Assembly (NCBI RefSeq): GCF_023213175.1
Contig: NZ_CP093312.1
Span: 1,550,001-1,614,000 of the forward strand
Direction: 5' to 3'
Length of the DNA stretch: 64,000 bases
Source: Sulfurovum sp. XGS-02
Lineage (GTDB): Bacteria > Campylobacterota > Campylobacteria > Campylobacterales > Sulfurovaceae
Below, one piece after another: positions 45,205 to 56,019 of the stretch (its first letter is position 1; every line of letters starts with the position of its first letter). Under the pieces are notes generated by a model that saw only the letters and a program-made list of their open reading frames with translations, had not been told where the DNA came from and did not search any database. The translations under genes were made by a program, and so were the position numbers.

Positions 45205-46395
45205 ATGACCTATAGAGAAACACTTAAACACCCAGTCATTGCACGGCTTTCACTGATACAATTCATCTCCTATTTTGGTACGTGGTTTTCCCAGGTGGCT
45301 ATCTTCTCTATGATCGTAGCCTATGGTGCAAGTGAGATCACTATAGCCCTGACCGCCGCCATGGCTATGCTTCCCGCCGTAGTCCTGGCACCTTTCATCG
45401 GTATCATCATTGACCGTATAGAGTTCAAAAAACTGATGCTGATACTTCTTGTGATCGAGATTACTATGACCCTTGGATTTATTTTTATTGATTCACTGGC
45501 GTATATCTGGATCTTAATGGTACTGATCTTTATACGTTCTGCTGCTGCCTCTATGCTCTTCTCTGCCGAAATGACACTCTTCCCTAAACTCGTACAAGGG
45601 AAAATGCTCAAAAATACCAATGAGATACACTCTATCATCTGGTCACTCTGTTATGCTTTGGGTATGGCTGCAGGAGGTATCGCAACCCATATGATGGGGT
45701 TTGATACTGCCTTTATGATAGATGCACTTTTGTATACTGTCGCTGTGCTGCTCCTGCTTGGACTGAAACTCTCACTTGAGAAAGTGTCGCATACAGACTC
45801 CAACTGGCAAATGTTCAAAGATGGATTTGATTATCTCATCGGTAATAAAAAGATACTTCACCTCATCTTGCTGCATGCTGCCATAGGATTGACCAGTTTT
45901 GATGCACTCATTACCCTTCTTGCAGATGTCAAATACAAAAATTTCATCGCTGTACCGCTTGCCATAGGCTGGATGAATGCTACGCGAGCCATAGGGTTGA
46001 TGATCGGCCCTTTTTTCATTGGAAAGATCATTTCAAAGAATAATTTACACTATTTTTTCATCCTTCAAGGTCTTGCGATCATGCTTTGGTCAGCTTTTGA
46101 GTACAATTTCTATCTGGCACTTATAGCACTCTTGATCACAGGTTTTTTTATCACAACACTCTGGTCCTACACGTACCTGCTCATACAAGAAGAGACAGAG
46201 AGTAGATACATGGGAAGGGTCATCTCTTACAATGACATGGTGTTTATGCTTTCCAATGTTGTTACTGCGATGTTCATTGGATATGCTGCAAAATGGGGGT
46301 TATCACTTGAAGGTATTACATTTACATTAGGTTTTGGCTTTATAGTTTTTGCAACGTATTATCATTGGTTTAAAAAGCGATACATTGATGAATAA
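45205..46395 (+). CDS. MFS transporter
   Basis: The 396-residue protein has about 11-12 membrane helices. After the first two helices comes an RIEFKKLMLILL stretch, which matches the cytoplasmic loop between helices 2 and 3. The second half begins near IGNKKILHLILLHAAIG. It resembles MFS exporters of small molecules, but the substrate cannot be read from sequence. Its stop overlaps the start of the DTW gene by 8 bases. Confidence 0.87.
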   Translation: MTYRETLKHPVIARLSLIQFISYFGTWFSQVAIFSMIVAYGASEITIALTAAMAMLPAVVLAPFIGIIIDRIEFKKLMLILLVIEITMTLGFIFIDSLAYIWILMVLIFIRSAAASMLFSAEMTLFPKLVQGKMLKNTNEIHSIIWSLCYALGMAAGGIATHMMGFDTAFMIDALLYTVAVLLLLGLKLSLEKVSHTDSNWQMFKDGFDYLIGNKKILHLILLHAAIGLTSFDALITLLADVKYKNFIAVPLAIGWMNATRAIGLMIGPFFIGKIISKNNLHYFFILQGLAIMLWSAFEYNFYLALIALLITGFFITTLWSYTYLLIQEETESRYMGRVISYNDMVFMLSNVVTAMFIGYAAKWGLSLEGITFTLGFGFIVFATYYHWFKKRYIDE

Positions 46396-46996
46396 AACTA
46401 ACAGAAGCGTCTGCTACAATTGCTACCGACCCCAAACCTCATGTATGTGCACCTACATCGCACCTATAGAGACCAACACACGATTTGTCATCTTGATGCA
46501 TCCAAAAGAGTTTAGAAAGACCAAGAACGGGACAGGCCACTTTACCAATCTCTCTTTGAAAAACTGTGAGATCCATGTGGGCATAGATTTTACCAACCAT
46601 ACAGCCATCAATCAGATCATTAATGATCCTTCAAATGTCTGCTACACGCTCTATCCGCATGAAACCAGTATCAACCTCAATGAAGAACCTATAGGGGAAA
46701 AACAAAAAAACACGGTCATGTTTCTTATAGACTCTACATGGCCCTGTTCAAAAGCTATACTTTCTGCAAGCCCCAATATCGATGCGTTGCCAAAAGTCAG
46801 TTTTACCCATACGGAAGTTTCAAAATTTACTTTTAAGGAACAGCCTAAGGAGTATTGCCTCAGTACGATGGAATCTACCTTATGCGTCTTGGAACGTTTG
46901 AACACACACCATATTGAAACGATTGAGCGTAAAAAACTGGACCGTTTTTTACTCCCTTTTGAGAAAATGGTGGCATACCAACTCTCTTGTGTCTAA
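46388..46996 (+). CDS. DTW-domain protein, tRNA-uridine aminocarboxypropyltransferase family
   Basis: The start is taken at the ATG at 46388. The 202-residue protein has CYNCYRPQTSCMC, a zinc-type Cys cluster, then HPKEFRKTKNGTG. The DTW-type motif appears here as IDSTWPCSKAI. The C-terminal part has KEYCLSTMES. TapT-like enzymes make acp3U in tRNA and rRNA. Conservation of the Cys cluster and the STW block supports this call. It overlaps the MFS gene. Confidence 0.86.
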   Translation: MNKTNRSVCYNCYRPQTSCMCTYIAPIETNTRFVILMHPKEFRKTKNGTGHFTNLSLKNCEIHVGIDFTNHTAINQIINDPSNVCYTLYPHETSINLNEEPIGEKQKNTVMFLIDSTWPCSKAILSASPNIDALPKVSFTHTEVSKFTFKEQPKEYCLSTMESTLCVLERLNTHHIETIERKKLDRFLLPFEKMVAYQLSCV

Positions 46997-47011
46997 GAAG
47001 GATGCTTCACG

Positions 47012-47908
47012 CTACAAGAGTTTAAACAGGAGTGCTGTACTAAAAAAAGAGAGCAGTATGCCATAACCGACAATGGCTGAACTGAGTCTTGGAGCTAGTC
47101 CTGACATCGATGCCATAGCCCCTGCTGTGACCATCGGTGCCATTCCTGCTTCCATCACAGATACACTGGCTGCCAGATTTGTCCATCCTGCCATAGCCAC
47201 TATAGCCAGTGCGATCAGTGGTGCAATGATCAGTTTGATCAACAATGCCATACCAAAAGGACGTATCTCATGTCCGGGAAGTTTCAACTGCAATTGCAGT
47301 CCCACTGCGACCAAAGCAATGGGTACAATTGTATTGGCCAGCGATGCCAACACTTTTGAGATCATATCAGGGAATGGGGTACCTATGAAAAACAGTGCAA
47401 TGATCAATGAAACAAATGGAGGGAAAGTAAGGACCTTCACCACCATAATTTTCAGAGTAATTTCACTCTGATTCGAATAATAGGCTGCTACAAATATCCC
47501 ATACGTTGCGAGTGCCAGAAACGTACCCATTTGGTCATAGACCAAGACGTAAGGCAATGCCTCATCACCTAGATATGCTTTGATAACAGGAATACCAAGG
47601 AAAGAGGAGTTCGTCAATACCGCCACAAGCATCAATGCACCTGTGACCTCTTTGCTAAACTGAAGCCTTTTAGAAATAAACAGTGTAAGGAGCGCTGTCA
47701 CTGTCATCACGACCCAGGCAATGATCACAGGGATCAGGATCTCCATAGAGAGTGTCAGCTTAGGGATTTGCAACAGTATCATTGCAGGGAGAGAGATAAA
47801 TATAACAAATTTATTTAGGATGGCTGCTGATTCTTCCGGGAGGATACGTACTCTTCTGAAGAGATAGCCAATGGAAATAGCCAGTATGATCAATATAAAA
47901 TTTTCCAT
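47012..47908 (-). CDS. AEC-family (auxin efflux carrier-like) transporter
   Basis: The start is taken at the ATG at 47908. A TTG lies one codon earlier. The protein has 298 residues and 9-10 membrane helices. It has a conserved start (ENFILIILAISIGYLFRRV) and the segments LVAVLTNSSFLGIPVI and EAGMAPMVTAGAMA, typical of AEC transporters that move organic acids such as malate. It follows acs on the same strand, separated by a hairpin, so a link to carboxylate metabolism is plausible. Confidence 0.88.
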   Translation of the reverse strand: MENFILIILAISIGYLFRRVRILPEESAAILNKFVIFISLPAMILLQIPKLTLSMEILIPVIIAWVVMTVTALLTLFISKRLQFSKEVTGALMLVAVLTNSSFLGIPVIKAYLGDEALPYVLVYDQMGTFLALATYGIFVAAYYSNQSEITLKIMVVKVLTFPPFVSLIIALFFIGTPFPDMISKVLASLANTIVPIALVAVGLQLQLKLPGHEIRPFGMALLIKLIIAPLIALAIVAMAGWTNLAASVSVMEAGMAPMVTAGAMASMSGLAPRLSSAIVGYGILLSFFSTALLFKLL

Positions 47909-47936
47909 CAATTATTAACCTCTTTGTATGCTGCAT

Positions 47937-47963
47937 CGGCCTTCTTTACAAAAAGGAAGGCCG
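47937..47963. terminator. Hairpin between acs and the AEC transporter gene
   Basis: CGGCCTTC (47937-47944) and GAAGGCCG (47956-47963) form an 8-bp GC-rich stem. It lies 14 bases after the acs stop on the minus strand. There is no T-run. It may end or weaken the acetate operon transcript. Confidence 0.45.
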
Positions 47964-47976
47964 GCTATCGTAGCTT

Positions 47977-49932
47977 TTATGCAGCGCTCACACGTTCCTC
48001 TATCTGACCTACGATCGTCGGATCTTCAAGTGTAGAAGTATCTTGTGTGATCTTTTCTCCTTTTGCCAGTGCTCTAAGTATCCTTCTCATGATCTTTCCC
48101 GATCTGGTTTTCGGAAGGTCCGGAACAAAGATCATATCGTCACACAGTGCGATGTTACCGATCTCGGTTTTAATGATCGCGTTGATCTCTTTCATGGTTT
48201 CAAGCTCACTTGCTACATCATCTTTAACAGATTTGAGTACGATATAGGCAAAGATACCTTCTCCTTTCAACTCATGCGGTTTACCTACCACAGCCACCGC
48301 TGCTACATTGTCATGCTTTTTGATCGCAGCTTCTACTTCAGCTGTACCCATACGGTGCCCGGATACATTGATCACATCATCTGTACGACCTGTGATCGTA
48401 ATGTATCCGTTTTCACCGTATATTGCACCGTCACCAGTGAAATATACTGGTTTACCCTCTTTTGTCACGTCTCCGAAGTAAGATTTTTTGAAACGCTCAT
48501 CATCACCCCATACACCACGGATCTGTGACGGCCAAGGACGTGTGACACACATATATCCGCTCTCACCTTCAGCTACTTTTTCACCTGTTTCAGGATCAAG
48601 TATCTCAGCCATAATTCCCGGTAAGGGAAGTGTTGCACATGCAGGCTTGATAGGTGTTGCACCAGGCAGTGGAGAAACGATGTGACCCCCTGTTTCAGTC
48701 TGCCAGTAGGTATCTACAATCGCACATTTGCTTTGACCTACTTCTTCATAGTACCATTTCCATGCCGGAGGATCGATCGGCTCTCCTACCGTTCCAAGTA
48801 CTTTAAGCGAGGTAAGATCATATTTGGCCGGTTCATCTTCTCCTGTTTTATGCAATACACGGATCGCTGTTGGTGCTGTATAGAACTGGTTGATCTTATG
48901 CTCTTCTACCATTTTCCAAGGACGACCTGCATCAGGGAAGGTAATGACACCTTCGAACATGACTGTGGTTGCACCCATTGCAAGCGGGCCATAAACGATA
49001 TAGGTATGTCCGGTGATCCAACCAATATCTGCTGTACACCAGTAGGTATCATTTTCCTTCACATCAAAGACCCATTCCATCGTCATTTGTGCCCATAAAA
49101 TATATCCGGCTGTACTGTGCTGTACTCCTTTTGGTTTACCTGTACTTCCAGAGGTATAGAGCAGGAAAAGAGGATCTTCACTCTCCATAGGTTCAGCATC
49201 ACATTGCCCCGATTTACTTTTGATCAGTTCATTGTACGAGTAGTCACGTCCTGCTACCCAGTTCACATCCTCATTGTTTCTCTCTACAACCAACACTTTT
49301 TCAACCGGTGTTTCACCTATAATTGCTTCATCTACCACAGGTTTTAGCATATAGGGTTTCGTTTTTCTGTATGCACCGTCTGCTGTGATCACCACTTTTG
49401 CCTCGGCATCTTCGATCCTGTCACGCAGTGCTTCTGAAGAGAACCCACCAAATACGATAGAATGGATTGCTCCTATACGTGCACAAGCAAGCATCGCATA
49501 AGCTGCTTCAGGGATCATCGGCATATAGATAACTACCCTGTCGCCTTTTTCTACACCGAAATCTTCTTTCAGAAGATTGGCAAATTTATTGACCTCCTCA
49601 TAGAGATCAAGATAGGTGATCACCTGTTTGTCACCTCTATCTCCTTCAAAAATAATTGCTGCTTTATTTTTCTGTGTCTCTAAATGACGGTCTATACACT
49701 GATGTGCAACATTTAACTTACCACCATCAAACCACTTTACAAACGGGGCATTCGACTCATCCAATACCCTGTCATACGGTTCAAACCAATCGATCTTTTC
49801 ATCTGCATACGTTTTCCAGAATCCTTCATAATCATCCGTTGCTTTTTTGACCAGGGCATGATATTCATCTATATTTTTTATTCTTGCATTTTTTGCAAAG
49901 TCCGGGTTTGGTTGATAGAGTTCTTGTAACAT
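47977..49932 (-). CDS. acs: Acetyl-CoA synthetase
   Basis: The 651-residue enzyme activates acetate to acetyl-CoA through acetyl-AMP. Motifs are [19 protein letters not shown] (P-loop), [17 protein letters not shown] and the C-terminal [13 protein letters not shown], whose lysine is the usual acetylation site. Length matches bacterial Acs. It is the last gene of the acetate cluster, 19 bases after the exonuclease gene. Confidence 0.98.
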   Translation of the reverse strand: MLQELYQPNPDFAKNARIKNIDEYHALVKKATDDYEGFWKTYADEKIDWFEPYDRVLDESNAPFVKWFDGGKLNVAHQCIDRHLETQKNKAAIIFEGDRGDKQVITYLDLYEEVNKFANLLKEDFGVEKGDRVVIYMPMIPEAAYAMLACARIGAIHSIVFGGFSSEALRDRIEDAEAKVVITADGAYRKTKPYMLKPVVDEAIIGETPVEKVLVVERNNEDVNWVAGRDYSYNELIKSKSGQCDAEPMESEDPLFLLYTSGSTGKPKGVQHSTAGYILWAQMTMEWVFDVKENDTYWCTADIGWITGHTYIVYGPLAMGATTVMFEGVITFPDAGRPWKMVEEHKINQFYTAPTAIRVLHKTGEDEPAKYDLTSLKVLGTVGEPIDPPAWKWYYEEVGQSKCAIVDTYWQTETGGHIVSPLPGATPIKPACATLPLPGIMAEILDPETGEKVAEGESGYMCVTRPWPSQIRGVWGDDERFKKSYFGDVTKEGKPVYFTGDGAIYGENGYITITGRTDDVINVSGHRMGTAEVEAAIKKHDNVAAVAVVGKPHELKGEGIFAYIVLKSVKDDVASELETMKEINAIIKTEIGNIALCDDMIFVPDLPKTRSGKIMRRILRALAKGEKITQDTSTLEDPTIVGQIEERVSAA

Positions 49933-49951
49933 TGTTTCTCCTATAAAATCA

Positions 49952-50566
49952 TTATTTTAATTTTGTTGTATTTTTTAATTTAAGATAGATCATAGCCGTC
50001 ATGATGGCATCATTCAATGCATCATGGGCCTGAAGTTTTGGTAGATCCAAATCTTCCAAGATCGTATCGAACCGCAGATCTATATGTCCTTGAGGTATGG
50101 TTGGTATCTTTTTGTCATAATAGATCGCTGATACCTCTTCTTGTTTATTGGGTAGGGTAATACCATACATCGGTTTGATATATTTGTTTACCATAGCCAC
50201 ATCAAATTTCAGGTAGTAACCTGCCAAGGGTCTGTTCCCGATATAATAGAGAAACTTTTCGATAGCCTCATTGAGGGGGATCGCCCCATAAAGGTCACAA
50301 TTCCTTATCTGATGGATCGTGATACTTTTAGGATCAAGCGCTTTCTCCTGATCAATATAGATATGTATCGCTTCATCCGTAAGAATTCTGTTTCCCTTGA
50401 TCTTTACAGCCCCGATCGAGACAATATCATCCGATTTTGGATCAAGTCCTGTCGTCTCACAATCAACGACAACCATCTCATCAGCATCTGTTTCATCAAA
50501 TAAAAAGGTAAAACGTTCATCTTTTAGACTCTTGAGATTCCACTTCTTTTTTAATGATGTAAACAT
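49952..50566 (-). CDS. DnaQ-like 3'-5' exonuclease (DEDDh)
   Basis: The 204-residue protein has the DEDDh signature: [20 protein letters not shown], then [10 protein letters not shown] and [12 protein letters not shown]. It starts just one base after the DUF294 gene. This exonuclease/DUF294 pair is commonly seen next to actP and acs, but its role there is not settled. It may act on a nucleotide or RNA signal rather than in DNA proofreading. Confidence 0.87.
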   Translation of the reverse strand: MFTSLKKKWNLKSLKDERFTFLFDETDADEMVVVDCETTGLDPKSDDIVSIGAVKIKGNRILTDEAIHIYIDQEKALDPKSITIHQIRNCDLYGAIPLNEAIEKFLYYIGNRPLAGYYLKFDVAMVNKYIKPMYGITLPNKQEEVSAIYYDKKIPTIPQGHIDLRFDTILEDLDLPKLQAHDALNDAIMTAMIYLKLKNTTKLK

Positions 50567-52393
50567 TTAACCTACTATTGAGAGATGAAAGTGATAACTC
50601 ACGATCTTTTTAAACTTGTTCACGGTTTTTAGTGCCTCTTTTAAAAGGTCACGTTCAAGTTTTCCCAGGTTGACCACGGAGATATAGTTGTCTATTTTCT
50701 TCCCTTTTGAAAGCTGTTCAAGCTGGGAATGAAGTCTCAGTGTATTGAAGACTTCTAACGCCTCCATCAAATCTGTTGCATCTTCTTTACTCAAAAAACC
50801 GTTATTATTCAGCTCTTTGATACGTTGTGTTGTATTGGTCGCTCTGATCTGATGTTCCAAAGCCAATGCACGTACACCATGGATCAATGCAAATAGCGCA
50901 CCTTTTTTAATGTCTATCTCATTTTTATGTGCTTTATCGTGCACAAACTGGGAGAAGAGTCCCAGTGGAGACTCAAAAGTCTCAATCGCTCTTGCAAAAT
51001 GCATAAGTATTGACGGGGTTTGTTCTACTTTGCTAAAAAGGTAATCGATCAATTCCGTATGAAGTGTTTTCTTACCTGCAACAGGTGTTGAATCAAAAAA
51101 AATGGCCATATCCAGAAATTTCTCATACGTTGGTGCTTCGATCCAATCATAGATATCTTCCTTGTATGCTTCAATCGGTTTGCACCATTTTGGAGTGATC
51201 ATCATAATACCGCCTTCGCAGCGTGGGAAACCTATCTCATCAAGTACTTCGATAAAACGCTGTGTAACAGAAGTTACATCCTCTGGCATGAAACCCTCTT
51301 CAAAGACAAGGGCATTATCCTGGTCTGTCCTGAGTATCTGAGAAGCACGCCCTTCACTGCCAAGAAGGATAAGTGTACATTTATCCTGCCATGTATGCGG
51401 GATGATCATTTCAAAGAGCTTGCTATACATTTTTCTGTTGATCTCAGAGACCAACTTGGCTATATACCGGCTTTTCACACCTTTTACATGCAGTGCGCTG
51501 ATCATGACATCCAGACGTTTCGCTGCATCTACCACACTCTCAAGATCTTGTGCTCTCTCCATCTGAACCGTAATGAGATGAGACTGATTAGAGAAGAAAC
51601 TCAGCAGATCGACAAGCTCAAGTATACCTACAACATTGTGCATTTCATCCAATACAGGGAGGTGTTTGATACTGTGCTCTGTCATCAGGAGTAAAATGTT
51701 AAAAAGAAGTTCTCCATTTTGAATGGAGATGGTAGGATAAGTTTGTATCTGTGAGATCTTTTCTAAACCTTTTTCCTCTTTGTGCAGAATATAATATCTG
51801 AAATCAGCATCGGTAACGATCCCGTACCCTTCCTCATTGTCAACCAGTAGACAACTCGCCCCCTCGTCATCCATACGTTGAAGTGCCTCAACGATAGGCA
51901 TATCCGGAGTGACCATAACGTCTTTATGCAAAATAGATTCATCCACTCTTGCGATCATCAAGTCGCTCATAAAGGCATACTCTTTCTTTTCTTTAAGCAT
52001 GTCGATACGTTCTACGATACTTGAAAAGAAATAATGCTTGAAATCCTTATTACTTTCACACATATCCAGGAATACCGTTTTAGGGACCTCAAAACATATC
52101 AATTCTTCTGTCACGATATAACTATAGGTAGAAGGCTCTTCTTCAATGATCTCAATACCACCAAACATATCATGTGTGTGATAGATATCAATCAGCTCTT
52201 CATATTCATCACGTACCTCAACACTGCCTTTTATCACAATAAAAAGATTTTCAGGCATTGTATCTTTACCTATCAGCACTGTATCATTAGGATAGTATGC
52301 GATCTGTGCATGGCTTTCCATACGATCAAACGCATTGTGATCCAAAAACGTAAAAGGCGGATATGATTTCAAGTTCTCTAATAGTGTGATCAT
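50567..52393 (-). CDS. cNMP-binding / CBS / DUF294 nucleotidyltransferase-like protein
   Basis: The 608-residue protein has three parts. A cyclic-nucleotide-binding-like domain covers about residues 15-130 (LIGKDTMPENLFIVIKGSVE). Two CBS domains lie at about 150-275 (DEGASCLLVDNEEGYGIVTD and HLPVLDEMHNVVGILELV). A DUF294 nucleotidyltransferase-like domain follows with GSEGRASQILRTDQDNA. The family is linked with acetate and carbon regulation. Ligand and transferase substrate are unknown. Confidence 0.88.
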   Translation of the reverse strand: MITLLENLKSYPPFTFLDHNAFDRMESHAQIAYYPNDTVLIGKDTMPENLFIVIKGSVEVRDEYEELIDIYHTHDMFGGIEIIEEEPSTYSYIVTEELICFEVPKTVFLDMCESNKDFKHYFFSSIVERIDMLKEKKEYAFMSDLMIARVDESILHKDVMVTPDMPIVEALQRMDDEGASCLLVDNEEGYGIVTDADFRYYILHKEEKGLEKISQIQTYPTISIQNGELLFNILLLMTEHSIKHLPVLDEMHNVVGILELVDLLSFFSNQSHLITVQMERAQDLESVVDAAKRLDVMISALHVKGVKSRYIAKLVSEINRKMYSKLFEMIIPHTWQDKCTLILLGSEGRASQILRTDQDNALVFEEGFMPEDVTSVTQRFIEVLDEIGFPRCEGGIMMITPKWCKPIEAYKEDIYDWIEAPTYEKFLDMAIFFDSTPVAGKKTLHTELIDYLFSKVEQTPSILMHFARAIETFESPLGLFSQFVHDKAHKNEIDIKKGALFALIHGVRALALEHQIRATNTTQRIKELNNNGFLSKEDATDLMEALEVFNTLRLHSQLEQLSKGKKIDNYISVVNLGKLERDLLKEALKTVNKFKKIVSYHFHLSIVG

Positions 52394-52414
52394 GGACTTT
52401 CCTATAACCTTATG

Positions 52415-52434
52415 TCCAAGGCCAATGCCTTGGA
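52415..52434. terminator. 8-bp hairpin between actP and the DUF294 gene
   Basis: TCCAAGGC and GCCTTGGA form a perfect stem with a CAAT loop just downstream of actP on the minus strand. No T-run is present. It is more likely an mRNA processing or stability element that lets actP be expressed more than the downstream genes. Confidence 0.45.
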
Positions 52435-52443
52435 AAACCTTAT

Positions 52444-54111
52444 CTAGTGAGCTACTGCTCCATCAGACCCGATACCCGTTTGACACCTAATGTCCTGAGC
52501 ATCAAACTCATCCATACATCTTTGTGCATCCTCGCTCTTATCCGTGATCGAGAAGAACCAGATCGCCACAAATGCTATAGGTACTGAGAATACTGCCGGA
52601 AATTTATAAGGTACGATCGCTGTCTCATTACCCAGAATCTGTGTCCATACCACAGGACCAAGTATAACAAGTACAAGTGCGGAGATCAATCCGACATACC
52701 CGCCAAGTACAGCACCTCTTGTCGTAAGCTTCTTCCAGAAGATCGACATAAAGAGTACCGGAAAGTTAGCTGATGCTGCGATAGTAAATGCCAATGCCAC
52801 AACAAAGGCGATATTTTGCTTTTCAAAGGCAATACCAAAGAAGATCGCTGCAATACCAATAGCAATCGTCGCTACTTTAGAAACATTCATCTCTTTGTTC
52901 TCATCGACTTTACCTTTTGCAAATGCATTGGCGTAAAGGTCATGAGAGATCGCTGATGCACCTGCAAGTGTAAGACCCGAAACAACGGCCAGGATCGTAG
53001 CAAATGCTACAGCTGAGATAAACCCAAGGAAGTAATCCCCGCCTACTGCATGCGCCAGCCATACTGCTGCCATGTTGTTCATACCCTTCAGTGTCACACC
53101 GTCAGCGGCCAAGTAAGACCCTGCCGGATCTCCAAGTACAAGTACGATCGCACCGAATCCCATGATAAATGTCAGTACATAGAAGTAACCAATCAATCCA
53201 GTGGCAACAAAGACTGATTTTCTAGCCTCTTTTGCATCTGCAACTGTAAAGAATCTCATAAGGATATGCGGAAGACCCGCTGTACCGAACATCAATGCAA
53301 TACCAAGTGAGATCGCTGAAATAGGATCAGAAACAAGACCGCCAGGGCTCATGATATCTACACCTTTTGAGTGTATCTCTGTGGCTTGTGTAAAGAGTGC
53401 ATCAAAACTGAACCCAAACTTTGCCATCACCATGATCGACATAAATGTTGTACCCGCAAGCAGTAATACCGCTTTAATGATCTGTACCCACGTAGTTGCA
53501 AGCATACCACCAAATGCAACATAAAGGATCATGAGAATACCGACAAGAACCACGGCAAACTCATAATCTAAACCAAATAAAATTTCGATCAATTTACCTG
53601 CACCGACCATTTGGGCGATCAGGTAGAGGATAACCACCGAGATCGAACCCAGTGCAGCCAAGATTCTTACAGGCTTCTGCTTTAATCTATAGGCAGTCAC
53701 ATCTGCAAATGTATATTTACCAAGGTTTCTAAGCTGCTCGGAGATCATAAAAAGAATGATAGGCCAACCTACCAGGAAACCGATAGAGAAGATAAGACCA
53801 TCATACCCTTTAAGGTAGACCATTCCCGTAATACCCAGGAAAGATGCCGCTGACATATAGTCACCTGCAATCGCTGTACCGTTCTGCGTTCCCGTGATAC
53901 CGCCACCAGCTGTATAAAAATCACTTGCCGATTTTGTTCTTTTTGAAGCCCAGTAGGTAATACCCAGTGTGGCAGCAACAAAAATAAAGAACATCACAAT
54001 AGCAGGCACATTCAGCTCTTCCGCTTTTGTACCGGCACCTAGATCCGCTCCTGCTGCAAAGGCAACTGTTAGTGAAGCCATCATAAATAGAGATAAAATT
54101 CTACCTAACAT
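52444..54111 (-). CDS. actP: Cation/acetate symporter ActP
   Basis: The 555-residue member of the sodium:solute symporter family has an N-terminal signal-like helix and about 13 membrane helices. Family segments are [39 protein letters not shown] (in part) and LLIAGTTFMS-like stretches. It imports acetate with a cation. It overlaps the DUF485 gene by one base, the usual yjcH-actP arrangement. Confidence 0.95.
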   Translation of the reverse strand: MLGRILSLFMMASLTVAFAAGADLGAGTKAEELNVPAIVMFFIFVAATLGITYWASKRTKSASDFYTAGGGITGTQNGTAIAGDYMSAASFLGITGMVYLKGYDGLIFSIGFLVGWPIILFMISEQLRNLGKYTFADVTAYRLKQKPVRILAALGSISVVILYLIAQMVGAGKLIEILFGLDYEFAVVLVGILMILYVAFGGMLATTWVQIIKAVLLLAGTTFMSIMVMAKFGFSFDALFTQATEIHSKGVDIMSPGGLVSDPISAISLGIALMFGTAGLPHILMRFFTVADAKEARKSVFVATGLIGYFYVLTFIMGFGAIVLVLGDPAGSYLAADGVTLKGMNNMAAVWLAHAVGGDYFLGFISAVAFATILAVVSGLTLAGASAISHDLYANAFAKGKVDENKEMNVSKVATIAIGIAAIFFGIAFEKQNIAFVVALAFTIAASANFPVLFMSIFWKKLTTRGAVLGGYVGLISALVLVILGPVVWTQILGNETAIVPYKFPAVFSVPIAFVAIWFFSITDKSEDAQRCMDEFDAQDIRCQTGIGSDGAVAH

Positions 54112-54431
54112 TATTTCATCTCCTTTTCAATATCATTTTTCAGATCATTTAAGAGCCCATCGAATTCACCGTTGGCCCTTCTTACATAAATTCCCGTCAT
54201 TGCAAATGCAAAAACGATAATAGCAATACCCACAGGTATACCCCATGTAGCCATACCGTCAGGGCTGATTTTAGTGCCCAATGTTTCCGGACTGAATGCA
54301 ATAAACAAAATAAATGCATAATAGACCACCAACATGATCACTGTCAATGTCCAGGCGAATCTGCTTCGTGTACCTACAAGTTTTTTGTACTTAGGATTGT
54401 TCTTGATCTGCTGTACTTGTTCTTGTGTCAT
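54111..54431 (-). CDS. DUF485 membrane protein (YjcH-like)
   Basis: The 106-residue protein has two membrane helices (about 30-50 and 63-85) with the DUF485 motif [22 protein letters not shown]485 proteins are nearly always next to ActP and probably help it. The stop of this gene and the ATG of actP share one base. Confidence 0.93.
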   Translation of the reverse strand: MTQEQVQQIKNNPKYKKLVGTRSRFAWTLTVIMLVVYYAFILFIAFSPETLGTKISPDGMATWGIPVGIAIIVFAFAMTGIYVRRANGEFDGLLNDLKNDIEKEMK

Positions 54432-54453
54432 TTTTTCTCCTTTGTATTATCAT

Positions 54454-54479
54454 ATGGTATATTGATTCACATACCATAA
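54454..54479. promoter_or_regulatory. 8-bp inverted repeat upstream of the DUF485-actP genes
   Basis: TATGGTAT (54454-54461) and ATACCATA (54472-54479) are exact complements separated by 10 bases, in the 61-base gap between the porin and DUF485 genes. It may be an operator or a weak hairpin between them. Confidence 0.4.
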
Positions 54480-54492
54480 TGTTTAAACTTTA

Positions 54493-55872
54493 TTAAAAAT
54501 TATAGTTTACAATGAGTCTATACTCATCCCAATCCAAACCATTTTTAAAATCTCTTGGGTAGTTTGCTCTTGCTCTTACGTTAAGTCCCTCAACCGAAGC
54601 GACATTGTATTGAATATCCCAGCCAGATTCTGATGCTGTCCATGCAGTACCGTAATCGTAGCTGTTAGTTGCACCAATATCAAATTCCGTATAAAATACA
54701 GACGCTTTCACATCTGCACCAAGCAGTGCATTGAGTTTATAGGCTCCGGCTACTTTCCAGCTATTCGTGTCCGAGAAGAACTGGTGTCTGGTCACCATAC
54801 CTTGGGTAAATGCTGGCATACCACCCCATGGTGTAATAACTCCACCCGATGTTGTACCATCACTCTCACCTGTTTGAGAATAGGCTACATAAGCACTTAA
54901 TGCACCTGAAGCTGCACCTAGTTTGACACCCCAGTAATCGCTGTCAACTTTTGCTGCCAGGGCATCCCCTACATCACTCTGACCGATATATTGTGCTGAA
55001 GCATTCATCTTTACATTCTCATTTAAAAGACACTTCCAACCATAATCTGCCTGAAGATAGATGGCATTGAGAATATCATGTGCATAGTAGTCCCACGCCT
55101 GCAGGGTCAATCCATCAATCCCTTGATAGGTCACAGCAGCTACTGTGACTCCATCTGTACTATTATCCGTACTGCCATTGTTGTTAAAATCATTATAACC
55201 CAAGGCTACAGTACCCATATTTACAAAGTCACCGCTCTGTGCCAATGTCGTACCTGCACCGTAACCACTTGCGAAACCTAATCCGTAGCCATCATCATAA
55301 ATATTACTGAAGGTACCCGTAGTCTCTCTGGTGATGTGTGCCAATGTTAAAGTAGTATCTTCAATATCAGTGTTCGTAAGCACCGCTGCTTCAAAAAGAT
55401 TTGGAAGCATTCTTGCATCATCAGCACCTGCCAATGGTGTATCAAGTCTTTGACGACCCACCTTAATATTTGTATTGTCAAATTTATAGTTAAGATATGC
55501 TTGTCCTATAAATGCATAATTGTCACCATCACGACCCATCAATGCAGGATCATAGCTATTTGTGTCACCACTGTCGCTATCTACTTCATGAATATTGAAT
55601 CCATACACACCGTAAGCTGCTACAGCTGCTGTCAATCCATTAAAGTCTGGTGTCTTATACCCTATATAACCACCTGTTGCAAGTGAATTACGGTTGTTAT
55701 TGACTAGACCAGAATAGGTTCTGTCAATATAAAATGTTCTGAATTGTCCAAACACTTCACCATAATCGACCTCTGCTGCTTCTGCTGCTACAACCGGTTC
55801 AACTGGAGCAATATCTCCTCCTGCCATGATTAGAGTAGATGCTATAACAGATAATGCTAAATGTTTTCTCAT
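54493..55872 (-). CDS. OprD-like outer-membrane porin of the acetate cluster
   Basis: The 459-residue protein has a signal peptide (MRKHLALSVIASTLIMAGG). Like the porin at 18889 it has the IKVGRQRLDTPLAGADDARML segment, an NLFEAAVL stretch, many beta strands and a final Phe (VNYNF). Its place between a two-component system and the actP genes suggests it admits acetate or other small carboxylates. A two-copy 11-bp tandem repeat lies 40-61 bases upstream of its start. Confidence 0.87.
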   Translation of the reverse strand: MRKHLALSVIASTLIMAGGDIAPVEPVVAAEAAEVDYGEVFGQFRTFYIDRTYSGLVNNNRNSLATGGYIGYKTPDFNGLTAAVAAYGVYGFNIHEVDSDSGDTNSYDPALMGRDGDNYAFIGQAYLNYKFDNTNIKVGRQRLDTPLAGADDARMLPNLFEAAVLTNTDIEDTTLTLAHITRETTGTFSNIYDDGYGLGFASGYGAGTTLAQSGDFVNMGTVALGYNDFNNNGSTDNSTDGVTVAAVTYQGIDGLTLQAWDYYAHDILNAIYLQADYGWKCLLNENVKMNASAQYIGQSDVGDALAAKVDSDYWGVKLGAASGALSAYVAYSQTGESDGTTSGGVITPWGGMPAFTQGMVTRHQFFSDTNSWKVAGAYKLNALLGADVKASVFYTEFDIGATNSYDYGTAWTASESGWDIQYNVASVEGLNVRARANYPRDFKNGLDWDEYRLIVNYNF

Positions 55873-55911
55873 TGTATCTCCTTATTTTTATACGTTGGCA
55901 GTATGAAGGGT

Positions 55912-55933
55912 GAACATAGCATTAACATAGCAT
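55912..55933 (-). promoter_or_regulatory. Two-copy 11-bp tandem repeat upstream of the acetate-cluster porin
   Basis: On the plus strand GAACATAGCAT is directly followed by TAACATAGCAT, with 10 of 11 bases identical. An exact 11-bp period is the hallmark of OmpR/PhoB-type sites. The adjacent response regulator (56020-56682) is the likely binder. Confidence 0.6.
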
Positions 55934-56019
55934 TTACAAAAAGAGGGGAAAAGTGGTATAAAGAAAAATTATAAGTGTGTATATTGGTTACAATAGTGAG
56001 ATAAAATCTATCCAAAAGA

